DNA of 64,000 nucleotides. Source: Actinoplanes ianthinogenes (GTDB taxonomy: Bacteria; Actinomycetota; Actinomycetes; Mycobacteriales; Micromonosporaceae). Of this stretch, positions 1 to 8,723 are shown one piece after another (position 1 is the first letter of the stretch; each line of letters starts with the position of its first letter). Location of the stretch: NCBI RefSeq assembly GCF_018324205.1, contig NZ_AP023356.1:4481501-4545500 (forward strand), given 5' to 3'. The notes under the pieces are model-generated. The model worked only from the letters and a program-made list of their open reading frames with translations. It ran no database searches and was not told the origin of the DNA. A program made the position numbers and the translations under genes.

Positions 1-338
1 CGCAGCGTGCGGGTGGCGACCAGGGCGGCCACCCGGGGATGCGTGACGAAGGCGCGGCGGCTGGCCCGGGCCAGCGACATGATCCTTTTCCGCCAGTCCG
101 GCTCGTCCGTGTCCACCTCGGACAGCGCGTGCTCCAGCAGCTGCGCGCCGATCGCCAGCAGCAGCTCGTCCTTGTCCCGGAAGTGCCGCAGCACCGCGGT
201 GGGCGCCACCCCGAGCGCCGGGCCGAGTCGCCGGAAGGTCAGCGCCTCCGCGCCGTCCGCCTCGGCCACCTCCAGCGCCACCTTGACGATCTCCGCCCGG
301 CTCAGCGTGCCCCGCTCCCTCTTCGCCATGCGGCCCAT
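1..338 (-). CDS. TetR-family transcriptional regulator (partial, C-terminus off the left edge)
   Basis: The reverse strand encodes about 112 residues beginning MGRMAKRERGTLSRAEIV, followed by a typical TetR N-terminal helix-turn-helix (LTFRRLGPALGVAPTAV, then LRHFRDKDELL) at about residues 33-60. The ligand-binding domain is cut by the window edge. Two in-frame ATGs (338 and 329) are possible and neither has a strong Shine-Dalgarno sequence. The gene is divergent from the permease/amidohydrolase operon, and a palindrome lies just upstream, so local repression of that operon or of itself is a reasonable inference. The ligand is unknown. Confidence 0.85.
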   Translation of the reverse strand, partial: MGRMAKRERGTLSRAEIVKVALEVAEADGAEALTFRRLGPALGVAPTAVLRHFRDKDELLLAIGAQLLEHALSEVDTDEPDWRKRIMSLARASRRAFVTHPRVAALVATRTL

Positions 339-347
339 CTTAATGAA

Positions 348-357
348 ACAACGTTGT
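348..357. promoter_or_regulatory. Palindromic operator candidate between TetR gene and permease
   Basis: ACAACGTTGT is a perfect 10-bp palindrome 10 bp upstream of the TetR start. A TTGACA hexamer follows at 366-371, a possible -35 for the rightward operon. The position suits a TetR operator. The 12-mer GAAACAACGTTG covering it (345-356) recurs at 31834-31845 upstream of the DUF4097/ABC operon. Confidence 0.45.
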
Positions 358-426
358 GAACGCTGTTGACATCGGTGTTCAGATGTCGTTGCATCTGTGG
401 CCAGGGTCACCAAGGGGAGTGGATAG

Positions 427-1845
427 ATGAACGCACCCATGCCGAAGTCACTCGGCGTCATCGACGGCGTCGTGATCGCCGCCTCCAGCACCGCCGCCAC
501 CACCAGCATCGCGATCGGCACCGGTGTGCTCGCCGCGACCGTCGGCCGCCAGGTGCCGATCCTGCTGGTCCTGGCGTTCCTGCCGATGATCGGCATCGCC
601 GGCGCCTACGCCCGGCTGAACCGCTCCGAGCCCGACTGCGGCGCCGGATACACCTGGGTGGGCCGCACCCTCGGCCCCTGGCTCGGCTTCCTGGCCGGCT
701 GGATCCCGGTGGCCGGCACGGTGATCTTCCTGGCCTACACCACCGCGATCTGCGGCTCGCTGCTGATCCAGACCGCCGGCAAGGTCGGCCTGCACGGCCT
801 CGACCCGGACTCGACCGCGCAGTGCACCCTGGTCGGCCTGGTGGTGCTGGTGGCGGTCACCTGGACGGCGATCCGCGGGGTGGCGCACGCCGTCACCTTC
901 CAGAAATACCTGCTGATCTTCGAGTACGCGGTCCTGATCGTCTTCTGCGGCTGGGGGATGATCGTCGGCGACCAGCCGTTCTCGCTCTCCTGGCTCAACA
1001 CGTTCGCCTTCGACTCGCTCAGCGGCCTGGCACAGGGCCTGGTGCTGGCGGTCTTCTTCTACTGGGGCTGGGACTCCGCGTTCAACGTCACCGAGGAGAC
1101 CCGCAACCCGGAGGACGCCTCCCGCGGCGGGTTCATCGCGCTCTTCACCATGCTCGGCCTCTTCGTGCTCGGCTCGATCGCGTTCCAGCGCGTGCTGCCC
1201 ACCGAGGAACTGGCCGAGAACGGCGCGCAGGGCCTCAGCTACTTCGCCGCCAAGCTGGTCGGCGAGCCGTGGGCGTCGGTGCCACTGCTCGCGCTGATGT
1301 TCTCGGCGATCGCCTCGGTGCAGTCCGGGGTGATCCCGACCGCCCGGCTGACCCTGGCGATGAGCCGGGACAAGACGCTCGGCCCGTTCTGGGCGCGGCT
1401 CAGCAAGCGCGGCGCGCCCGCCGCCGGCACTGTCGTGATCGCGGTGATCGCCGGGTTCGTGGCCCTGCTGGAGTTCGCCATCCCCACGCTCAACCAGGCG
1501 ATTCTCGCCGCGGTGAACACCATCGGCCTGCTCGTGGCGGTCTATTACGGGCTGACCGCGATCGCCTCCGCGGTCCGCTTCCGCGGACTGCTGCGGACCA
1601 ACCCCACCGAAGGCTTGCGGGCCGTTGTCATCCCGCTGCTTTCCGGTACGGCATTGCTCGCCCTCGGCATCTACCTCGCCCTGTACTACGCCACCCTGAG
1701 CGACAGCTTCGCGATCAGCGTGGAGAACGGCTGGTTCAACCTGGCCGCCCCGGCGCTGATCGTGCTGCTCGGGATCGGGGCCGCCGCGATGGCGAAGTGG
1801 CGCCGCCGCTCACCGTACTTCGCTCGTGTGGAGGAGACCGTATGA
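427..1845 (+). CDS. APC-family amino acid/polyamine permease
   Basis: A 472-residue hydrophobic protein with about twelve membrane segments. The first segment carries the glycine/serine/threonine-rich stretch of APC transporters (ASSTAATTSIAIGTGVLAA). Length and pattern fit amino acid-polyamine-organocation permeases that import an amino acid or amine across the cytoplasmic membrane. The ATG is preceded by a purine-rich AAGGGGAG. Its stop overlaps the start of the amidohydrolase by 4 bp (ATGA), so the two are probably translated together and may act on one substrate: uptake, then hydrolysis. The substrate cannot be read from sequence. Confidence 0.88.
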   Translation: MNAPMPKSLGVIDGVVIAASSTAATTSIAIGTGVLAATVGRQVPILLVLAFLPMIGIAGAYARLNRSEPDCGAGYTWVGRTLGPWLGFLAGWIPVAGTVIFLAYTTAICGSLLIQTAGKVGLHGLDPDSTAQCTLVGLVVLVAVTWTAIRGVAHAVTFQKYLLIFEYAVLIVFCGWGMIVGDQPFSLSWLNTFAFDSLSGLAQGLVLAVFFYWGWDSAFNVTEETRNPEDASRGGFIALFTMLGLFVLGSIAFQRVLPTEELAENGAQGLSYFAAKLVGEPWASVPLLALMFSAIASVQSGVIPTARLTLAMSRDKTLGPFWARLSKRGAPAAGTVVIAVIAGFVALLEFAIPTLNQAILAAVNTIGLLVAVYYGLTAIASAVRFRGLLRTNPTEGLRAVVIPLLSGTALLALGIYLALYYATLSDSFAISVENGWFNLAAPALIVLLGIGAAAMAKWRRRSPYFARVEETV

Positions 1846-3473
1846 CCACCGCTGACCTGCTCTTCACCGGTGGGCCGGTGTTCACCGCGGGCGGGGCGCG
1901 CTCCCGGGCCACCGCCGTCGCGGTCAAGGACGGGCGGATCCTCGCGGTCGGGCACGACCTGGCCGACCTGCGCGGGGCCCGGACCGAGGTGGTCGACCTG
2001 GCCGGGAAGCTGCTGATCCCGGGGTTCCAGGACGCGCACGTGCACGCGGTCTTCGGCGGCGTCGAGATGGGCGAGTGCGACCTGACCGGCACCACGGACC
2101 TCGCGGTCTACCGCGAGCGGATCGCCGCCTACGCGGCCGCCCACCCCGACCGGGAGTGGATCACCGGGAGCGGCTGGTCGATGGAGAGCTTCCCGGGCGG
2201 CGTGCCGTCGGCGGCGCTGCTGGACGCGATCGTCCCGGACCGGCCGGTCTACCTGACCAACCGTGACCACCACGGGGCATGGGTCAACTCGGTCGCCCTC
2301 GAACTCGCGAAGGTCACCCGGGACACCCCGGATCCGGCGGACGGCGTGATCAACCGAGACGCCGCGGGCAACCCGGCCGGCGCCCTGCAAGAGGGGGCGA
2401 TGGGGCTGGTCGGCCACCTGATCCCGGCGACCACCCCGGATCAGTTGGTGGCCGGTCTGCGCCGGGCCCAGGCGCTGCTGCACTCGCTCGGCGTCACCGG
2501 CTGGCAGGACGCCATGCTGCGCGGGTCGAACGGGTATCCGGATCCGGCGGACGCGTACCGGACCGCGGCCGGCGAGGGCTGGCTGACCGCGGCGGTGACC
2601 GGCGCGCTCTGGTGGGACCGGGACCGCGGCGCCGACCAGATCGCCGAGCTGGTCGAGCACCGGGCGCAGCTGACGATCGGGCGGCTCACCTGCTCGACCG
2701 TGAAGATCATGCAGGACGGGGTGGCGGAGAACTTCACCGCCGCGATGACCGAGCCGTACCTGGACAGGTGCGGCTGCCCGACGCCGAACAGCGGGCTGAG
2801 CTTCGTGGATCCGGCGCTGCTGCGGGGATATGTCACGGAGCTGGACGGGCTGGGCTTCCAGGTGCACTTCCACGCGCTCGGTGACCGGGCGGTCCGGGAG
2901 GCGCTCGATGCGATCGAGGCGGCGCGGACCGTGAACGGATTCCGGGACACCCGGCCGCATCTGGCCCACCTCCAGGTCGTGCACCCGGACGACATCGCCC
3001 GGTTCCGGCGGCTCGGGGCGACCGCGAACATGCAGCCGCTGTGGGCCGCGCACGAGCCGCAGATGGACGAGCTGACCATTCCGTTCCTGGACCCGGCGCT
3101 GGCCGGGCGGCAGTATCCGTTCGGCGATCTGCTCCGGGCCGGGGCGACCCTGGCGGCCGGCTCGGACTGGCCGGTGAGCAGCCCGAACCCGATCGAGGGC
3201 ATCCACGTGGCGGTGAACCGGCAGGTGCCCGGGGCGGACGACGACCGGGTGTTCCTGCCCGAGCAGCGGCTGGACCTGGGTACGGCGCTGGCGGCGTACA
3301 CGGCCGGCAGCGGGTACCTCAATCATCGGGACGACAGCGGCGTCGTGCGTACCGGAAACGTCGCGGACCTGGTGGTCCTCGACCGCGACCCGTTCGACGG
3401 GCCGGCCGCCGCGATCGCGGCGACGAAGGTCGCCATGACCTTCGTGGGTGGTGAGCGGGTCTATGCGGCCTGA
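1842..3473 (+). CDS. Metal-dependent amidohydrolase (YtcJ/amidohydrolase_3-like)
   Basis: A 543-residue protein starting MTTADLLFTGG. It has the N-terminal beta-sandwich strands of the amidohydrolase superfamily, then the metal-binding HxH motif (GFQDAHVH, H66 and H68). Further metal/catalytic regions are HFHALGD near residue 345 and GSDWPVSSPNP near residue 440. Family members hydrolyse amide or related C-N bonds in small molecules. The start is set by the ATGA overlap with the permease; the frame stays open far upstream, but that part lies antiparallel to permease codons and is not coding. The 3' end overlaps the convergent gene by 13 bp. Substrate unknown; an N-acyl or formamide compound imported by the permease is only a guess. 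Confidence 0.88.
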   Translation: MTTADLLFTGGPVFTAGGARSRATAVAVKDGRILAVGHDLADLRGARTEVVDLAGKLLIPGFQDAHVHAVFGGVEMGECDLTGTTDLAVYRERIAAYAAAHPDREWITGSGWSMESFPGGVPSAALLDAIVPDRPVYLTNRDHHGAWVNSVALELAKVTRDTPDPADGVINRDAAGNPAGALQEGAMGLVGHLIPATTPDQLVAGLRRAQALLHSLGVTGWQDAMLRGSNGYPDPADAYRTAAGEGWLTAAVTGALWWDRDRGADQIAELVEHRAQLTIGRLTCSTVKIMQDGVAENFTAAMTEPYLDRCGCPTPNSGLSFVDPALLRGYVTELDGLGFQVHFHALGDRAVREALDAIEAARTVNGFRDTRPHLAHLQVVHPDDIARFRRLGATANMQPLWAAHEPQMDELTIPFLDPALAGRQYPFGDLLRAGATLAAGSDWPVSSPNPIEGIHVAVNRQVPGADDDRVFLPEQRLDLGTALAAYTAGSGYLNHRDDSGVVRTGNVADLVVLDRDPFDGPAAAIAATKVAMTFVGGERVYAA

Positions 3474-4006
3474 AGCGCCGTGATCAGGCAGGCCCGGCAC
3501 ATGTCGGGGCGCGTCCACTCCGCGAAGATGTCCACCGCCGGCGGCTGGTCCTCCTCGCGCCACTCCGGGTTCCCGATCCCGGGGGCCTCGCGGTGATAAC
3601 GCAGCGGGGCGTCGGTCACCGGCGCCCCGCACCGGCCACGAGTATTCACTTGTGACAAATGCCGCACGTTGTCGTGGGCCCCGAAGACCAGATCATGGCT
3701 CTCCTGGACGTGCCACTGGTGGTGCGGCGAGTGCGGACCGACCACCATGGACCGTCGCGGACAGTAGACGGCATGCCATTCGCGATCATCAGGCGCACGC
3801 GTGATCACCACCGGTATCAGCTCGTCAAGCGGGGCGAGGTCGCGATCGGGAAAGCTTGGCAGCGGGTCACCGGACACTCGCTCTCGGTAGTGTTCCACGT
3901 GGAACGTGGGGTAGAGGTCGGCGTACATCGCCTCGACGACGGTGCTGTAGACGGCGTATCGCGCGACGCCGTCCGGGAAGCGGACCGTGGCCAGCCAGGT
4001 ACCCAC
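3461..4006 (-). CDS. Hypothetical protein with Cys/His-rich C-terminal half
   Basis: A 181-residue soluble protein starting at GTG (MGTWLATVRFPDGVARYAVY) after a strong GAGGAGG site 5 bp upstream, which fixes the start. The N-terminal half looks like a small alpha/beta domain (IPVVITRAPDDREWHAVYC). The C-terminal half has scattered Cys and His (CGAP, MCRACL), which may bind metal. No family recognised. It is convergent with the amidohydrolase and stands alone. Confidence 0.75.
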   Translation of the reverse strand: MGTWLATVRFPDGVARYAVYSTVVEAMYADLYPTFHVEHYRERVSGDPLPSFPDRDLAPLDELIPVVITRAPDDREWHAVYCPRRSMVVGPHSPHHQWHVQESHDLVFGAHDNVRHLSQVNTRGRCGAPVTDAPLRYHREAPGIGNPEWREEDQPPAVDIFAEWTRPDMCRACLITALQAA

Positions 4007-4077
4007 CGCAACCTCCTCGGTCCTAAAACCCGGGACGCAGGCTAATCCGCCGCGGCAAGACCAGGCAGGATCAGGGC

Positions 4078-4419
4078 ATGCCTCTGCTCTTCTCGTACGG
4101 CACCCTGCAAGATCCCGCCGTCCAGCGGGCCAACTTCGGAAGGGAACTGGAGGGCCGGGCGGACACCCTGCCCGGGTACGCGGAACGGCTCCTGGAGATC
4201 ACCGACCCGGAGGTCCTGGCGACCAGCGGCAAGACCCATCACCCGATCGTCGTGGAGACCGGCGAGGACGCCGACGGGGTACCGGGCACGGTGTTCGAGG
4301 TGACCGAGGACGAGCTGACCGCGGCCGACAAGTACGAAGTGGACGATTACCACCGGGTGCTGGTCTCGCTCGGCTCCGGCGTACGCGCCTGGGTGTATGT
4401 GAGCGCCGCCGCGTACTGA
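4078..4419 (+). CDS. Gamma-glutamylcyclotransferase-like (AIG2/GGCT fold) protein
   Basis: A 113-residue single-domain protein with the GGCT signature YGTLQ at residues 6-10 (LLFSYGTLQDP) and a downstream acidic/tyrosine segment (KYEVDDYHRV) that matches the conserved Glu/Tyr region of the fold. Family members release 5-oxoproline from gamma-glutamyl or related amines; many bacterial ones are uncharacterised. The length is normal for the AIG2 type. The next gene starts 10 bp downstream, so they are probably co-transcribed. Confidence 0.85.
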   Translation: MPLLFSYGTLQDPAVQRANFGRELEGRADTLPGYAERLLEITDPEVLATSGKTHHPIVVETGEDADGVPGTVFEVTEDELTAADKYEVDDYHRVLVSLGSGVRAWVYVSAAAY

Positions 4420-4429
4420 CCCGCTCACC

Positions 4430-5212
4430 GTGGTTCTGCTCCTGAAGTTCCTGCTGGCCCCGCTGCTGGTGGCCGGCTCCACGCTCGCCGGGCGTCGCTG
4501 GGGTCCGCGGGTGGCCGGTCTGCTGGTCACCTTTCCGATCGTGGCCGGTCCGATCCTGCTGATCACCTGCCTCGACCACGGTCCGGCCTTCGGTGCCCGG
4601 GCCGCCTCGGCGTCGCTGCTGGGCTTGATCACGCTGGCGCTGTTCGCGGTCGTCTACGCGTACGCCGCCCGCCGCCTCGGCTGGCTGCCGGCACTGGTCC
4701 TGGCCTGGCTCGCCAACCTGGCCGGGGACGCCGTCCTGGCCGGGTTCAGGCTCACCGCCTGGGTGGCGTTCCCGCTGGTGCTGGCCGCGATCGTGGCCGC
4801 CCACCGGCTGGTGACCGGCCTCGACGACCCGGCCGCCGAGGTGCACCCGGCCGCGCCGCCGTGGTGGGACCTCCCGGCGCGGGCCCTGGCCACCGCCGCC
4901 CTGGTCCTGACCGTGACCAGCGCGGCCGCCCGCCTCGGCCCCACGGTCACCGGGATCCTGGCACCGTTCCCGATCGCCACCAGCGTGATCGCCGCGTTCG
5001 TCCGGGCGCAGCAGGGGCCGGCCGCCACCATCCGGACCCTGTCCGGGGTGACCCGCGGTCTGACCGGCTTCGCCGTGTTCTGCTTTCTGGCCGCGGTGCT
5101 GCTCGGACCGCTCGGCACCGGGCCGGCGTTCGCGGCGGCGGTGACAGGTGCGCTGCTCACCCAGCTGATGCTGAGCCGCGCCCCGGTTCGCCGATCGGCG
5201 GTCGCCGCCTGA
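4430..5212 (+). CDS. Integral membrane protein of unknown function
   Basis: A 260-residue protein with about seven hydrophobic segments (LLLKFLLAPLLVAGSTLAG, LLVTFPIVAGPILLI, TVTGILAPFPIATSVIAAF). Two internal segments share a TFPI/PFPI...G motif, suggesting an internal duplication. The GTG start follows the GGCT-like gene closely. I recognise no transporter family with certainty. Confidence 0.8.
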   Translation: MVLLLKFLLAPLLVAGSTLAGRRWGPRVAGLLVTFPIVAGPILLITCLDHGPAFGARAASASLLGLITLALFAVVYAYAARRLGWLPALVLAWLANLAGDAVLAGFRLTAWVAFPLVLAAIVAAHRLVTGLDDPAAEVHPAAPPWWDLPARALATAALVLTVTSAAARLGPTVTGILAPFPIATSVIAAFVRAQQGPAATIRTLSGVTRGLTGFAVFCFLAAVLLGPLGTGPAFAAAVTGALLTQLMLSRAPVRRSAVAA

Positions 5213-5379
5213 CCCTTTGCCCGAAGCCACAATCCATTCGATACGCGTTACCCCTCCCACCACCGCACCAGCCCGTCCCGTGGCTACCCGCGAGGCCCGC
5301 GTGGGCACCGGGCCGCCCGGCGACCGCCGGGCTGAATCCCGGGTCGGGGAACACGACACCCCCATATGCAGTCCGACTG

Positions 5380-5400
5380 TATATAGCGATGGTCTATATT
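5380..5400. promoter_or_regulatory. PadR operator overlapping a leaderless -10 element
   Basis: TATATAG at 5380-5386 and CTATATT at 5394-5400 form a 6-of-7 inverted repeat with a 7-bp centre, the usual layout of a PadR site. The right arm contains TATATT (5395-5400), which serves as a good -10 hexamer only 7 bp before the padR ATG. No Shine-Dalgarno precedes that ATG, so a leaderless, autorepressed transcript is likely. Confidence 0.6.
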
Positions 5401-5407
5401 CCTCCGC

Positions 5408-5749
5408 ATGACGATGCAGGAACCGACGTTCTTCATCCTGACCGCGCTGGTGCGCACACCACTGCACGGCTACGGGATCATGCAGGCGGTCGAGCAGCTC
5501 TCCGACGGTCGCGTCCGGCTCAAGGCCGGGACCCTCTACGCCGCGCTCGACCGCCTCAGCTCGGACGGCCTGATCGTCGTGGACCGCGAGGAGGCCGTCG
5601 GCGGCCGGCTCCGCCGGTACTACGTGCTCTCCGACGACGGGCGCGCGGCGCTCGAGGAGGCGGTGGCGAGGCTCCAGTCGAACGCGAGGGTGGCCGCGAC
5701 CCGGCTGCGCGAGGCGTTCGGCTTCATCGGGGGAGTTCAGCATGCCTGA
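5408..5749 (+). CDS. PadR-family transcriptional regulator
   Basis: A 113-residue winged-helix protein. The PadR signature is clear: TFFILTALVRTPLHGYGIMQ, then LKAGTLYAALDRLSSDGLI, and the wing with RRYYVLSDDGRAAL. Its short C-terminal helix resembles the class that represses small operons and responds to phenolics, drugs or envelope stress. It overlaps the following membrane-protein gene by 8 bp, so the two are translationally coupled. The inverted repeat around its -10 suggests autorepression. Confidence 0.92.
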   Translation: MTMQEPTFFILTALVRTPLHGYGIMQAVEQLSDGRVRLKAGTLYAALDRLSSDGLIVVDREEAVGGRLRRYYVLSDDGRAALEEAVARLQSNARVAATRLREAFGFIGGVQHA

Positions 5750-6797
5750 GCTGGAGCTCTCGTACCGTCGCCTGCTCTGGGCGTACCCGCGCTTCTACCG
5801 CCGCGAACGCGGCCTGGAGATCCTGACCACGCTGATGGACGCCGCCGAACCGGGGCAGACCAGGCCGTCCCGCGGCGAGGCGCTCCACCTGCTGCTGATC
5901 GGTCTGCGGTACAGGTTCGTGCCGCCGGGCTGGATCAGCGCCGTCGTGGCCGGCTTCGTGACCCTCTGGGTCGCACTGGTGTGCAGCGGCCTCGGCACGG
6001 TCGCCGTCTACGCCGCGCAGCGCCCGGAGCCGCCCCGGCTCGCCGCGCTCGCCGACCAACTGGCCGGGCAGCCGTCCGCGACCAGCACGGACGCGTCCGG
6101 CTACAACCCGGTGGAGCTGGCCTATCTGGCCGGGACGTCCGGCACGCTGAACGACTTCAGCGGGCAGGGCTGGACCGGCTCCCGGCCGGTGCCGGACGAG
6201 CAGTCCCGCGGCTACGACGGCGTGCCGGACGTGCCGGGCGTGCTGACCGCGGCGTACCAGCGGCTGCAGCACGACGGCTGGGCCATGGGCGAGGTGGTCC
6301 GGGACGAGAACTCGCCGGACGGCGTCTTCTGGGCCGAGCGCGACGGCGCACTGATCACCGTCGGCGGGACCTACGAGCACAGTGGCATCACCGTTCACTG
6401 GTACCCGGTCGAGCCGCCCGGCCTGCTGGCCGGCGCGATCGCCGGCTTCGTGATCGGCGCCCTGCTGGCCTGGCAGGCGCTGACCTGGCTGGCGCACCGG
6501 GTGGCCCGGACCGGTCCCGGCACCCGCCGGCGGATGCTGCTGATCAGCCTGCCGGCCCTGGTCGCCGCCGTGGTGAACAGCTTCGACTGCGTGGCGAGCA
6601 TGTGGCCGGCGTCGAGCACGACGGTGCTGCTGCGCACCTACTTCATGTACCCACTGGGCAACCAGATCGCGAACCCGCTGGCCCCGGCGATCATCGCCCT
6701 CTCCCTGCTCGGCGTGATCATCCTGGTCGCCGAGGCGAAACCGGACGCGCGGCTGCTGCCGATCAACCAGCCGACGGGCGAGCCGGCCGAGGGCTGA
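5742..6797 (+). CDS. PadR-linked membrane protein
   Basis: A 351-residue protein. A cytoplasmic N-terminus (LSYRRLLWAYPRFYRRERG, typical of PadR-operon partners) is followed by a membrane segment near residue 65 (AVVAGFVTLWVALVCSGLG). A soluble extracytoplasmic region of about 130 residues follows, then several further membrane helices. Proteins of this layout are common directly after padR in actinomycetes but have no settled role; membrane-stress sensing or modulation of PadR is a possibility, not shown. Confidence 0.85.
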   Translation: MPELELSYRRLLWAYPRFYRRERGLEILTTLMDAAEPGQTRPSRGEALHLLLIGLRYRFVPPGWISAVVAGFVTLWVALVCSGLGTVAVYAAQRPEPPRLAALADQLAGQPSATSTDASGYNPVELAYLAGTSGTLNDFSGQGWTGSRPVPDEQSRGYDGVPDVPGVLTAAYQRLQHDGWAMGEVVRDENSPDGVFWAERDGALITVGGTYEHSGITVHWYPVEPPGLLAGAIAGFVIGALLAWQALTWLAHRVARTGPGTRRRMLLISLPALVAAVVNSFDCVASMWPASSTTVLLRTYFMYPLGNQIANPLAPAIIALSLLGVIILVAEAKPDARLLPINQPTGEPAEG

Positions 6798-6814
6798 CCG
6801 GGCGGCCTCCGAAG

Positions 6815-8287
6815 TCAGCGGCGGTAGGTGCGCTTCGTCGAGTACTTGACGTTGCCCGCTTTGTCGTAGGCGCGCAGCTGCACGGTGAACTTCTTGCCGT
6901 ACCTCTTGGGGTTCAGCGTGAAGTGGTAACCGGCCGTGTAGTCGGTGGCCACGACCTTGCCGTTGACCAGCAGCTGGACCTTGGCAACGCCGTTACGGTC
7001 GCTCGCCGCGGCGGTCAGCGTGGTCTTCTTGGTCAGCTTGGTGTTGTTCGTCGGCCGCTTGGTGACCGTCAGGCCCGGGGCCGTGTTGTCGACGATCACG
7101 GTCCGCCGGGCCTCCGCGGTGTTGCCCAGACTGTCGGTCGCCAGCCAGGTCAGGGTCTTGGGGCCGTCCGCGCCGGACCGGACCCACGACGACGTCGTCG
7201 CCTGGTTCCCGAATTGGGTGTAAGCGACACCGTGCACGTCCGATGCCCGCAGCGAGGTGACGAACGACGTGCCCCGGACCAAGGCCCGCTCGGCCGGCGA
7301 GATGACCATCGTCGGCGCGGTCCTGTCGATGTTCACCGGGAACGACGTCGACGCCGTATTGCCGGCGGCGTCCCAGACCTGCAGGTCCACGGTCGCGGTC
7401 GGTGCCGCGATTGTCTTCGCCGCCCAGCTGAAACTGGATCCCGTCGACTTCAGTTCACCGTTGACCCGCCACTGCGTTCGGGTGATCGGCGACTCGTCAT
7501 CGATCGTGGGCGTCAATCCGGTGTCACCGCCGACCCAGCCGTTGCCGCTGTCCACCCGGCTCGTCGTATACATGCTGGTGGCGTCCACCCGCGTGATGAC
7601 CGGCTCCTCGTCATCGACGATGTACCCGGTGCACGGGGACGAGATGTTGCCGACTCGATCGAATGCCTGGAAACAGGGCTGTGTGGCCCCGTCGGTGGCC
7701 TGCCAGGTGTAGGACCACGGCGCCTCGGTGAGGGTGGCGAGCACCGGCCCGAACGCCCCGTCGAGCACCTCCACCTTCGTGATGTCAGCCGGCACGCCGG
7801 TGATCTCGATGGTGACCGGGCCGCTGCGCATCGACGACCCTGGCGCCGGCGTGAGATCCATCCGTGGTGCCACGTTGTCGACATGCACCTGCCGGACGAT
7901 CGGCGCACTGCGGTTACCCGCCGCGTCGAGAGCCTGCACGGTGATGGTGCTGTCGTAATAGTCACGGACCCGCGTCGTCGTGACTGCCTTGCAGATCCAA
8001 TATCCGGCGGTCGCCGAGGTCTGGCAGCCGCCGTTGGCGTAGGGGTCGCCGGGTGTGTCGACCGTGACCACCACCTTGGTGACCTTGACGTCGTCGGTGG
8101 CGGTGACCCGGAAGAGCGGAACCGCCCGGACCAGCTGCCCGTCGGTCAGCCCGACGCTGGTGATCACCGGGTTCGTGACGTCCGCGGCCGGATCGTCCGC
8201 GACCGCGGGTACCGCGCCGGCCAGCACCAGCCCGCCCGCGAGAGACACCGCTGTCGCCGTTCGCAACGTCCAGCTCACCATCAGCAT
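6815..8287 (-). CDS. Secreted multi-Ig-like-domain protein
   Basis: A 490-residue protein with a Sec signal peptide (cleavage probably after AVPAVA) and four to five bacterial Ig-like/Big domains carrying recurring DNTAP, DNVAP, DRTAP and WDAAGN/DKAGN motifs. The final about 85 residues (from VTKRPTNN to TKRTYRR) form a lysine/arginine-rich module nearly identical to the end of the protein at 27547-29370 and related to that at 47482-48903. Probably a cell-surface or exported structural/binding protein. An AGGGGC element precedes the ATG. Confidence 0.85.
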   Translation of the reverse strand: MLMVSWTLRTATAVSLAGGLVLAGAVPAVADDPAADVTNPVITSVGLTDGQLVRAVPLFRVTATDDVKVTKVVVTVDTPGDPYANGGCQTSATAGYWICKAVTTTRVRDYYDSTITVQALDAAGNRSAPIVRQVHVDNVAPRMDLTPAPGSSMRSGPVTIEITGVPADITKVEVLDGAFGPVLATLTEAPWSYTWQATDGATQPCFQAFDRVGNISSPCTGYIVDDEEPVITRVDATSMYTTSRVDSGNGWVGGDTGLTPTIDDESPITRTQWRVNGELKSTGSSFSWAAKTIAAPTATVDLQVWDAAGNTASTSFPVNIDRTAPTMVISPAERALVRGTSFVTSLRASDVHGVAYTQFGNQATTSSWVRSGADGPKTLTWLATDSLGNTAEARRTVIVDNTAPGLTVTKRPTNNTKLTKKTTLTAAASDRNGVAKVQLLVNGKVVATDYTAGYHFTLNPKRYGKKFTVQLRAYDKAGNVKYSTKRTYRR

Positions 8288-8486
8288 GCAGCCCCTATGA
8301 TCGACTGCGCAGAGATTAGGGGCGTCGGCATGAGTCGATCAAGAGATCTCGCGCGCAGGGCCGAAACGGTACCGTCCCGTTACCGGCCGACCGGCTACCA
8401 GGGCAAACAACGCGACCCGGACGGCCGTTGTCCCGGTTCGCGGCGGTCGGGAAGGCTTCCTCCGCCACCGAGTCCTGGAGTCCCGC

Positions 8487-8681
8487 ATGCCCCACCGCAC
8501 CCTGCGCCGCACGGTGACCACCGCCGCGCTCGTCTTCATCGGCGCGGCTCTGCTGATCCTTAGCGGTCTGCTGCCCGGAACCGTCCGGGACGTGGTCTAC
8601 CTGCTGCTCCCGGCCACCTGGCTGACCGTCTGTTGCGGCCTGGCCAGCCTGGCGCTCTCCCGGACCCGCCGCGCCGGCTGA
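8487..8681 (+). CDS. Small two-helix membrane protein
   Basis: A 64-residue ORF with two hydrophobic helices (TAALVFIGAALLILSGLL and VVYLLLPATWLTVCCGLASL) and a basic C-terminus (SRTRRAG). CTGGAG lies about 8 bp before the ATG and third codon positions are strongly G/C. No homologue recognised; coding is likely but not certain. Confidence 0.55.
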   Translation: MPHRTLRRTVTTAALVFIGAALLILSGLLPGTVRDVVYLLLPATWLTVCCGLASLALSRTRRAG

Positions 8682-8723
8682 GTCCCGGGCTCACAACCGC
8701 TGCCCGGAGACGGTGAGGATCGG

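Noticed and set aside
366..1841. Long N-terminal extension of the amidohydrolase frame
   Set aside because: It runs through the permease gene in another frame and reads as Arg/Pro-rich noise; the ATGA overlap gives a normal start.
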